The notes below the pieces were generated by a model, which was given only the letters and a program-made list of their open reading frames with translations, had not been told where the DNA came from and did not search any database. Positions 22,831 to 32,349 of a stretch of DNA of 32,500 nt are shown piece after piece. The stretch comes from Eimeria necatrix (Eukaryota; Apicomplexa; Conoidasida; Eucoccidiorida; Eimeriidae). Position numbers and translations under genes: made by a program. The stretch covers positions 1 to 32,500 of the forward strand of contig NW_013653428.1 of assembly GCF_000499385.1 (NCBI RefSeq), written 5' to 3'. The first letter of the stretch is position 1. Each line of letters starts with the position of its first letter.

Positions 22831-22931
22831 CTGCAGCAAAGAGCCCAGCTAAATTGAAAAAAGCAAATGCACTATTTTCCGTGCAGTGCAGGAGCCCTTG
22901 TCCTTGAGCTGCCTCTGTAGCAGCAGCAGCA

Positions 22932-22964
<33 letters not shown>

Positions 22965-23026
22965 GCTGCTGCTGCCTAGTTACTGCCTAGGCTGCTGCAA
23001 CTAAGCTACGTCAGTCCTTGTCCTAC
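22831..23026 (-). other. Possible intron between Gln-rich frame and MSL exon a
   Basis: Holds facing CAG/CTG tracts (22920-22978). A GTAGGA donor-like site (G at 23026, phase 0) and a TTTGCTGCAG acceptor (22831-22836, phase 0) would join the upstream 1246-codon frame to the channel. Phase agreement alone is weak evidence. Confidence 0.35.
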
Positions 23027-23073
23027 GAAACTTCGTGTCGGCAACAATACAGGTGACGGTCCCACCCCACAAT

Positions 23074-23129
<56 letters not shown>

Positions 23130-23912
23130 TTTGGCTCACCATCCTGCAGGGACCAGGCGATCTCGCCCGCAGTCTCTGTGTGTCCCTGCCTCTTGGCTGT
23201 GCTGCTTGCTGCAGCAGCAGCAGCAGCAGCAGATTCCTGCAGCCGCATGACACTGGCTGTGTCTGGGGGAGGTGCAGCAAACAGCACATGCAGTTTGCTG
23301 CTGGGGGGCCCCCCTCTTGCTGCTAGGGGCCCCCTTTGAGGGTCCAGAGAAGCAACTGCAGCACGGGCCCCTGCCAAAACGGAATCTGCTGCTGCTAATG
23401 CTGCTAGAGTGTGGTCATTTAAATAGCTGCGCTGCTCATTGACTTGCTGCTGCTGCTGCAGGAAGCTCGTGCGCTGCGCCTCCAGCTGCTGCTGCTGCAG
23501 CCGGGCAGCTGCTTCCAGCGCGTTGCTCAGCTGCTGCTGCTGCCGCTCCTGCTGCTGCTGCAGCTGCTCCCGCTGCCGAGCCACAAGCTCCTCCTGCCTG
23601 TCCAGCTGCTGCTGCCGTATTCGAATGGCTGTAGTGAGCTGCTGCTGCTGCAGCAGCTGCTGCTGCTGTGTCAGTTGCTGCTGCTCTGCCAGCTGCTGAG
23701 ATATTGCGTACACTTGCTCGGCGATGCTGTCAAGAGCAGCAGCAGCAGCATCAGCAGGGCCCCCGGCTCTGCTGCTGCGGCGCAAGGACAGCTGCTGCTG
23801 CTGCTGCTGCTGCTGCTGCAGTGAGGGATCCCCATAAGACACTATGGGCTCAGAGTCTCTGGGCGTAAAGGGGTCGCCCCGGATTGTAGCTGCTGAGGCC
23901 TGCTGCCACGCC

Positions 23913-23945
<33 letters not shown>

Positions 23946-24662
23946 AGCCGGCTGCTACGCTGCTGCTCAGAAGCCTCCTCTTCTGCTGCCTGGATGTACA
24001 GCTGCTGCGTAAAAGAAGAAGGCTCTTCAACTTGCTGCTGCAGCGGAATTGGCTCTGCAGCAAAAGCCCCCGCGTCTCCGTCTGCTGCTTCTGCAGGCAG
24101 CAGCAGCTGCTGCTGTGTCAGTTGCTGCTGCTGCGGCGAGCCGAGCAACGCCGGCAGCTGCTGCCGCTGCAGCAGCTGCTGCTCGTGCTGCTGCAGCTGC
24201 TGCTGCTGGTGCAGCAAAGCTAACTCAATGCGCCGCAGCTCTTCTTCTCTCATCACCTGTCGCAGCTTTTCTTGCAGCTCTTGCGCGCGCCCAGTCGGTT
24301 GCTGCTGCTGCTGCTGCTGCTGCGGCAGCTGCTGCATCGACTGCTGCAGCTGCTGCTGGTATCTAGCTGGCGCAGTAGCCGTGGCTCTGGGCATCATCGG
24401 AAGGCGCTGCTGCTGCTGCTGTTGCTGCTGCAGCCTCTGTTGCGGCTGCTGCGGCTGCGGCTGCAGGAAGGGCTGCTGAAGGAATGGCCTCTGCTGCATT
24501 TGCTGTTGCATTTGCTGCTGCTGCAGATGCTGCCGCAGCAGCTGCTGCTGCAGCTGCTGCACTTGTTCTGGCTGCAGCTGGTGCTGGTTCTGCAGCAAAG
24601 TATTGCCTATGAGATGAGGGCGAGATGAGCGCCTAGGCGGTCTGCCTACAGACTGTCTAAGT

Positions 24663-24701
<39 letters not shown>

Positions 24702-25559
24702 AGCGGTTGCTGCTGCAGCAGCTGCTGCTGTTGCAGCTGCTGTTGGGATAGCTGTTGCTGCGGCAGCGGTGGCAGCAGCAGCGGCTGCTGCTGCTGCTGC
24801 TGCTGCAGCAAAGGCGACACTGACCGGAGATCAGCAAGCGCTGCATGCACTAGAGCTTCTGCTTGCTCAGCTACTGCAGCAGCTGCTTCTGCATCTGCTG
24901 CTGCTGCTGCTGCTGCTTGCCCCTGTGCTGCTAGTGCGGGGCCCCTTTGTGCTGCTGCTGCTGCGGCGGCCCTGCGAGCTTCTGATGCTGCAGTTGCTGC
25001 AACAGCAGCCTCGACTCCAGCTGCTGCTTCTGCAGCAACTGCAGCAGCACTTTGTGCTGTTGCTGCATCTTGCTGCGCTTGCTGCGCCGCAAGCTCCCCA
25101 TCTTCCAGCTCTGCAGCAACAGCAGCAGCAGCAGCAGCTGCTGCTGCTGCTGCGGCTGCAGAAGCCTCAGAATCATTTGCTGATCGAAGAGCTGCTGCTG
25201 AACTCAATGAGGTCCTGTCTCTGGGAGTCTGTATCACACTTTGCTGCTGCTGCTGCTGCTGCAGCAAGAGCTGCTGCTGCAGCAACTGGTGTTGGTCGTC
25301 CTGTATCTGTTCTTCTGGATCTTGCTGCAGGGCCGGCTGCTGCTGCTGCTGCTGCTGCCCATACGACAGTTGCTGCTCCTGCAAGCGCTGCAGCAGCTGC
25401 TGCTCCTCCTCCCCGTGCTGCTGCTGCTGCAGTAGTTGCTGCTGCGCTTGCTGCAGCGCAGCAGATTGCTGCTCTCCGAAAGACACGAAGCTTGGCGCTC
25501 CCTGTCGCAGCAGCAAAGGCCTAGACTGCTGCAGACCCCACAGCTGCCGCTGCCGCTGC

Positions 25560-25592
<33 letters not shown>

Positions 25593-25655
25593 AGCTGTGG
25601 GTACGCCGCTGGGGCGCTGGCAACACTTGGCGGCGTCAGCTGCGCCTCTCCTCCA

Positions 25656-25687
<32 letters not shown>

Positions 25688-25806
25688 AGCCTGAAGAGAC
25701 ATGGGGGCCCCCTGGGGGCCCCCTACAAGGGGCCCCAAAGAGGCCCTCGAGCGGCCCCGAAGCGAGGCCCTAGGGTACCCTTGTGCGGTGGCCATAGGAG
25801 AAGTCT

Positions 25807-25845
<39 letters not shown>

Positions 25846-25990
25846 CTGAAGCAGGAGAAAAGGCCGCGCGCAGGGGGGCCCCATTGGGGGGCCCCTGCAG
25901 CAGCTGAGGGCCTTCTGTGTCTGAAGCAATTGCTGCTGCTTCTGCATCACTTTCTCCCCCAAGAACGAAGACTTCAGGTGCATGCATGGG

Positions 25991-26023
<33 letters not shown>

Positions 26024-26385
26024 GTCTGCTGCTGCTGCTGAGGGAAAGGCAGCAGTGCCTATGCTAGGGACTGAGCTGGCGGCCCCGGGGCTGCCATAGA
26101 AGAAGTCGCTGGGGTCTCTGCTTCGAGAGCTGCCCATCTGCTGCTGCTGCTGTTGCTGCTGCAGCTGCTGCTGCAGCTGCTGCTGCTGCAGCTGCTGCTG
26201 CAGCAGCTGCTGCTGCAGCAGCTGCTGGTGGCCAACTTCTGTGGCGCCGCTGCTGGGGCCTCCCATGGGAAGCGGCAGCAAATCGCTCACCCTGGGATCC
26301 GTGGGGGCCCCGCTGCTGCTGCTGCTGAAGCCCTGCGGCAGCAGCAAAGGGGTTCTCGTAGCTGCTGCTGCGCTGCTCACAAGAC

Positions 26386-26420
<35 letters not shown>

Positions 26421-26630
26421 TCGCCTGCTGCTGCGTAGAGGCCCGCGGGAGGCGTGGATAAGCCTGAGTAGTTGGAAGCAAAAGTTCCAGCAGCAGAGAC
26501 AGAAGGGGGGGCCCCCAAGGTGTGCAGGGGGCCCCCCAGATTGCTGAGGGGGGGCCCCCCTAAGGAGTTTTCTGAGGCCCCATTGGCTGTGGTGAAGCTG
26601 TAGAACTGTTCCCCTTCTTCGGGCTCCATG

Positions 26631-26678
<48 letters not shown>

Positions 26679-26746
26679 AGACCCTGTGGGGCCCCCGGCG
26701 CTGCTGCGTGTGTGTGGTGAGCAGCAGAGGACAGAAGCAGCAGCAA
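23006..26746 (-). CDS. Gln/Ala-rich coiled-coil protein or N-terminal exon of the MSL channel
   Basis: A 1246-codon open frame with no recognised domain. The first ATG in frame is at 26629 (MEPEEGEQFYSFTTANGASE); the frame opens at 26746 without ATG. It is rich in poly-Gln and poly-Ala, with complex islands such as GASENSLGGPPLSNLGGPLH, SDPSDFFYGSPGAA-like serine/proline text, VMREEELRRIELALLHQQQ, FTPRDSEPIVSYGDPSL, and a long coiled-coil-like region near the end (RIRQQQLDRQEELVARQREQ, SNALEAAARLQQQQLEAQRT, FLQQQQQVNEQRSYLNDHTL). The last part reads SSKLHVLFAAPPPDTASVMR and ends VLLPTRSFVGQGLT. It sits just upstream of the channel on the same strand with a phase-compatible junction (23027 to 22830), so it may be the channel's cytosolic N-terminus. 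Otherwise it is an independent gene of unknown function. Confidence 0.5.
23074..23128 (-). repeat. CAG tract coding poly-Ala in the coiled-coil protein
   Basis: About 18 CAG units on the plus strand, read GCT (Ala) on the minus strand near the C-terminal end of the frame. Confidence 0.8.
25703..25757 (-). repeat. GGGGCCC repeat in the Gln-rich frame
   Basis: Alternating G and C runs coding Gly-Pro text (VGGPQGAP). Similar patches are at 23303-23335, 25874-25902 and 26505-26561 in the same frame. Confidence 0.7.
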
Positions 26747-27058
26747 ATCATGTTTCAGCTGGATGCGGGCAACTCAGCAGCAGCAAGTGCTGCGCTGCTG
26801 CACGGGTTTGCTGCTGCTTGCTGCAGCTGCTCGGGGGCCCCTCTGGGGCCTCGCTGGCGGCAGCAGCGCCGGGTGTCTAGGCAGCTCTGGCTTCTTTCTT
26901 TTATTTTAATTCTAAATTAATTTTAATTTTTTAATTTTTAATTATTTCTTCAAAGTTGGGGCCACAAACGCTGCTGCTGCTGCCGCTGCCGCCGCCGCCG
27001 CTGCTGCTGCTGCTGCTGCACGGGACCCTCCGAGGCTCGAAGTCTCCGCGCAGCAGTT

Positions 27059-27089
<31 letters not shown>

Positions 27090-27157
27090 AGCTCCAATCA
27101 AAAGCCAGCTTTAATTATATATTCACTTTTGCTGCAAATATTTCACCGGAAGAAGCC
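26747..27157. other. Gene-free stretch between two minus-strand genes
   Basis: CTG/CAG tracts (26965-27018, 27057-27090) flank an AT-rich patch (26890-26950). No convincing peptide on either strand. It is the likely upstream region of the Gln-rich frame and 3' flank of the gene to the right. Confidence 0.45.
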
Positions 27158-27634
27158 TAGAAGAGTGGAGACACGGGGACCTCGATCAGCTGCTGCTCGG
27201 GCTGCTGCTCGTGCTGCTGCTCGTGCTGCTGCTCGTGCTGCTGCTCGTGCTGCTGCTGCTGCTGTTGTTGCTGCTGTTATTTTGTGCTGATTTTGTAGCA
27301 GCAGATATTAATTTTAATGGACTGTCTACGGGGCCCCACAATTGTTTAGACAGGGGCCCCCTGGTGAATCGGGGGGCCCCATCTGTAGCAGCAGCAGCAG
27401 CAGCAGCACGGAGAGCAGCAGCAGCAGCAGCAGCAGCAAATGCAGCAGCAGCAGCAAGAGCTGTGCACAGCTTTAGAGTAAAATCAAAATCAGAATGCGC
27501 GATTTCTAGCATGCTGACAAATTTCACTTGGCTGTCCCTGCAGCAGCAGCAGCAGCAGCAGCAGCAGTTGCTGCTGCTGCTGCTGCTGCTGTTGCAACAA
27601 AATCCTGAAACATTTTTCTTGGATGTTCTGGAAG
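27158..27634 (-). CDS. Candidate terminal exons of a minus-strand gene (possibly the helical-repeat gene)
   Basis: Three pieces read as ordinary protein: FQNIQEKCFRI from acceptor TTTAG (exon start 27634), DSQVKFVSMLEIAHSDFDFT-LKLCTAL from acceptor CTGCAG (start 27537), and a Gln-rich end with HEQQ repeats, LIEVPVSPLF and TAG at 27158-27160. A phase-2 GTTGCA donor would join the first two. 'EIAHSDF' and 'QLIEVPV' loosely resemble parts of a RAP domain, but I would not assign it on that. Exon edges and link to the upstream gene are uncertain. Confidence 0.35.
27190..27262 (-). repeat. 12-bp minisatellite coding HEQQ
   Basis: Five copies of a 12-mer (sense CAGCAGCACGAG) that read Gln-Gln-His-Glu, the last copy with Pro for His. 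It is a CAG tract that has become a second-order repeat. Confidence 0.8.
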
Positions 27635-27727
27635 CTAAACGCTAAACCCTAGACCCCAAAGATTGTTCCCGAAGCTCCAGATCCCAAACCCTAAATCCTA
27701 AACCCTAAACCCTAAACCCTAAACCCT
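27635..27727 (-). repeat. Telomere-like array (sense TTTAGGG), partly degenerate
   Basis: Four to five perfect AAACCCT units at 27699-27727 with drifted ones down to 27635. In sense orientation it ends exactly at TTTAG|CTTCCAG, the acceptor proposed for the exon starting at 27634. Confidence 0.85.
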
Positions 27728-28062
27728 CGTTTCGAAAACCCTCAGACCCACCGGGTCACCAGCAAAAGAGAAAAAAGGAATTTTTGGACTTTTCCCTTTT
27801 TTTATTTAAATAAATGCATTTAAATGGCACTTTTGCAAACTTGAAGGACTTTTATATTTCATCTTTTTATTTCTTTTTAATTTCTTTTTTATTTCTTTTT
27901 TTTGAAAAGAAGACAAAAAGGGTAAAAAGCCTTAAAGGCCTGGGGCCATTCTCTGTGTTCTTCAGAGTCTCCTGCTGCTTTCGCATGGCTGCTGCTGCTG
28001 CTCCTGCGGCAGCTTCTGCTGCTGCTGCAACTGTTACTGCTGCTGCTGCGGCAGCTGCTGCT

Positions 28063-28113
<51 letters not shown>

Positions 28114-28562
28114 TGCATCGGCCTTTCTTGTGTCTATCCCCAGCTTATCTGTCTCTCCTAATTTCTACATTTGCGCGCTTCCCCCAGTGAACTGCTTTGT
28201 GGGGACGCCGTGTGCTGCAGCAGCAGCAGCAGAAGCAGCAGGAGAAGCAGCAGAAGCAGCAGCAGCAGCAGCAATGGCAATCGCAGCAGCAGCAGCAGCT
28301 ATAGCAGCCAACTGACGCATCGCCCTATGTGTCCGGTTCTCCCCGAATGAAGTGCCTGTGCAGCACTTGCATCGGCTGCTAAGTTGGCAGCTGCTGCTGC
28401 TGCTGCTGCTGCTGCAGCAGCAGCAGCAGAACTAAAAGTACTCTGCGTGGTCGCAGCAACTCTTCGTTGTATTTATAATCCCTTCTATCTTCTTTGAATC
28501 CCAAAGAAGACAAATGGGACAGAGTCTAGGGCCCTAAGGCTTCACTGGCTCTGTGCCTTCGT

Positions 28563-28595
<33 letters not shown>

Positions 28596-28640
28596 AGCTG
28601 CTGCTGCAGCTGCTGCTGCTGCTGCTGCTCGTATCCGCTG
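27728..28640. other. Unresolved stretch, T-rich then CTG/CAG tracts
   Basis: 27760-27930 is T/A-rich with poly-T and TTTATTTC repeats. 27990-28110 and 28220-28310 are CTG/CAG tracts read as Ala, Leu or Ser. 28380-28430 is a CTG run facing a CAG run, a potential hairpin. No confident exon, although a 3' part of the helical-repeat gene may be hidden here. Confidence 0.4.
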
Positions 28641-28800
28641 CAGCATCATAGCGTACGTAAGCAGCAGGTAGCAGCATCACGTCGACTTTGTACCCACTCA
28701 CAATGCAATCCACCAGCAGCAAGGGGGGGCCCCCAACACTATAGCTCCTTGGCCGCAATGCCCAAAAGCAAATGGCGTTTTCTTCTTTGCTGTGCGGAGG
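28640..28800 (-). CDS. Helical-repeat gene exon with GYKVDVMLLP
   Basis: Reads HSKEENAICFWALRPRSYSV, GGPPLLLVDCIVSGYKVDVM, LLPAAYVRYDAAAD. The V-D strand resembles the start of a RAP domain. A consensus GTGAGT donor lies inside (G at 28701) and a GTACGC at 28656, so the exon may stop at either. Confidence 0.42.
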
Positions 28801-28828
28801 CTGCTCCCAGTCGCATCGTCCTCATCAT

Positions 28829-28868
<40 letters not shown>

Positions 28869-29029
28869 TCTGCTGCTGCTGCTGCTGCTGCATATGTCGC
28901 TGGCGAAGCCAATTGGCTCACAGTTGCAGTCCAGCAGCAAAGGAGCAGGCATAGAAGAAGGGCCCCGGGGGCCCCCCAGCCGTACCCCTCCGGGGGCCCC
29001 CCCTCCCTCTCCCTCATTCAAACCTGCAT

Positions 29030-29076
<47 letters not shown>

Positions 29077-30619
29077 CGCGAGTAAGCAAATGAAAAGGGA
29101 TATGGCAGCAAGCCTGAGTGAACTGCCATAAAGAACAACTCGAAACTCCTTCTTTATCTTTTATAATTCCATTTATAATTTCATTTATCATTTAATTTAT
29201 TATTTATTTTAATTTCAAATTTATTATTTAGTTTATTATCTAATTTATTATTTAATTATTACTACCTGCTGCTTCTTTGTTCATTTCTGCTTCTCGCTTC
29301 AAACCTTCTGCTGCTCCTCTTGTCTCCCCACAAGCAGCAGCAAAAGCTTTCCAATCAGCAGCAGCAACAACACCCAGCTGCTCAGCAGCACAGAGCTCTT
29401 CCGGGGGGCCCCCATGGGGGGCCCCCCAAAGGGGGCCCCCTGCGGGGGGCCCCCAGGTGGGGCCCCCCGGGGGGGCCCCCCAAGAGGGGCCCCCCGAGGG
29501 GGCCCCCCAAGTGGGGCCCCCTGCGGGGGGCCCCCAGGCATGGGGGCCCCCAGGGGAGGCCGTGTCTCGGGGGGCCCCCCAAGGGGGGCCCCTCTGGGGG
29601 GCCCCCGGTGAGGCATCGGTGGGGGGGCCCCCCAGCTTGCTGCTGCTGGTGAGTTCCAGCAGCGGCAGGGGCCCCAAGTCCCCACGAATGGGGAGGCGCA
29701 GCACCAGTTTGGGCCGCTGCTGCTGCTGCTGCTGCTGCACCTGCCGCTGCTGCTGCTGCACCTGCTGCTGCAGCTGCTGCTGCACCTGCTGCTGCAGCTG
29801 CTGCTGCTGCTGCAGCAGCAAGTCCAAATGGGGAAGCATCAGGCCGAGGCTGACAGCGTGCTGCAGCAGCCGGGCCTTGCGGAGGCAGCCCCAAGTTTCT
29901 GCTGCATAGTTGAGGTGTCTGCCCATGGCTTCGATGCAGCAGCAAATTAAATCTTCCTTCCAGGCCAGCAGCAGCGCCAGCCGGGGGCTTAGTGCTGCTG
30001 CTGCTGCTGCTGCTGCGTTCGCTTCAGACAGACACAGCGCGGGCCCTCGGACCCCGGACCCTCCTGCTGCTGCTGCGCCCCCTGCTGCTGCTGCTGCTGC
30101 TGCTGTTCCCCCTGCTGCTGCTGCTGCTGCACCCTCCGGCTCAGGCAGCTCCAGGGGCATTTCCCTAAGGAGCCACAGACGCATACAAATGCAGCAAACC
30201 CTAAACCCTAAACCCTAGACCCTAAACCCTAGCTTAGCTTCGAAGCAGCTCCCCCGCTGTCTCTACGCAGCAGCAACAGCAGCAACAAACCGAACAAAAC
30301 CAGGAGGAGGAGGAGGAGGAGGAGCAGCAGCAGCAGCAGCAGCAGCAGAAGTAGTAACAGCAGCAGCAGCGCGTATGAAGCCGCGCATCAGGCGACGCTT
30401 AGCAGCAGGAAATGCAGGAAACAAATTAAATTAAATTAAATTAAATTAAATTAAATTAATTAAATTAAATTAATTAAATTAAATTAAATTAATTTCTTTT
30501 TTAAATTAATTTACCAATCTCTAAAATGCCAATCTCTAAATGCCAACGCCAAAGTCAAAATCTGAGCAGCACGCATGTCGTGCAGCTGCCCCTGCAGCAG
30601 CTCCCATACCTGCGCAGCA

Positions 30620-30668
<49 letters not shown>

Positions 30669-31101
30669 CAGCGGGTGCAGGAGCAGTTTGAACAGCAGCA
30701 GCGGCCAACGTCAGCAATCAGCAAGGGAAGCAGCAGCGGAAGCAGCAGCAGCAGCAGCAGCAGCAACAGCAACACCGGGCTGTTGCTGTAGCACGAACTG
30801 CAGCAACGGCGCCTGCAGCTGCAGCAGCAGCAGAAGTGGAGGGATAAACGAAAGAACAAAAGCATCAGCAGCAGCACACGAAGTGGCAGCACCAGCAGCA
30901 CCGACAGCAGCAACAGCAGCAGCAACGGCAGCAGCAGCAACACCCAGACCACCAGCAGCAGCAGAAACAGCACGCAAACTAGAAGCAGCAGCACCAGCAG
31001 CAGCACCAGCAGCAACAGCAGCAGCAACAGCAGCAGCAGAAGCAGCAGCAGCAACAGCACCAGCAGAAGCAGCAGCAGCAACAGCACCAGCAGAAGCAGC
31101 A

Positions 31102-31134
<33 letters not shown>

Positions 31135-31925
31135 GCAAACCTGGTAGACGATGTGCATTGCTGTTGGAGTCCAGAAAGCAAGAGAGTCCACAGACCCCAC
31201 AAGAGCTGTTAGCTGCTGCACCTCCAAACCCTCGAGCAGCAGCCGGCACTTGGCCGCGTCGAAGGGACACGGCGGCATCTGAACGCAAACCCTAAACCCT
31301 AAACCCTAAACCCTAAACCCTAAACCCTAATTCCTGAGTCTTGGTGGAGGTGCAGCCATGGAGGCTCCTGCGCAGCGATAAAGGCTGTGCAACTGCTCTT
31401 GTCAAAAAAGAAGCTAAACCCTAAACCCTAAACCCTAAACCCTAAACACTATACAAAGGCTAAACCCTGGACTCTAGACCCTGGAAAAACCCTAAACCCT
31501 AGGCCCCAGACCGTAAAACCCTAAACCCTAAAACCCTAAACCCTAAAACCCTAAACCCACCGCAGGGTAGCAGAAAGGCGAAGGCGCAGGGTTTAGATCG
31601 TCTGCAAAACCCCACACTAAAGATACAACAGCCTAAACCCTAAACCCTAAACCCTTGAGAAGCACTGAACCCTAAACCCTAGGCCCTAAACCCTAAACCC
31701 TAAACCCTAAACATTGTTTTCGTCCCTCAGCAGCAGCTGCTGGCTTTGCCGCGCACTGGCCTAAGCTAGGGTTTACAATGCGATGTAGCTTTAAATTAGG
31801 GTTTAGGGTTTAGGGTTTAGGGTTTGCCTCACGGAAAACTTCGTTTGTGTATTGCGGCGATTTGCCTTGAGCAGCGAACGCCATGTGGGGCGCCCTGCAG
31901 CTCCCATCACCTTGCTGCTGCTGCG

Positions 31926-31975
<50 letters not shown>

Positions 31976-32135
31976 GTGGACTGTCCAGAAAGAATCCAAA
32001 GAAGATAAGAAATAGTTTTTGCATCTCTCATTTGCATTTGTGCTGCAGCAGCTAAAATGTTTAGAGCCTGCTGCGGAGGCGGAGGAGCTGCCAGCTCGCG
32101 GACAGCATTAAACAGGCGCGGCAGCGCCCAGCCTG

Positions 32136-32173
<38 letters not shown>

Positions 32174-32318
32174 GCAGCTGGAGCAGCCGCGGCTCCAGCT
32201 CGAGATCTAGAAGCGCGTGCAGCAGCGGCAAACACAGCGACACCTCTTGCAGCAGCAGAGGCAACAGCAGCAGCAGCAAAAACAGCAGCGAAGGGCCTGC
32301 AGCACAGGATAAGCAGCA

Positions 32319-32349
<31 letters not shown>

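Noticed and set aside
30526..31212. Plus-strand Ala/Ser-rich frame of 228 codons
   Set aside because: Purely CAG-derived, while the minus strand in the same place has non-repeat helical exons that join in phase.
31286..31825. A chromosome end (true telomere)
   Set aside because: The arrays are short, interrupted, in both orientations, and have genes on both sides, so they are interstitial.
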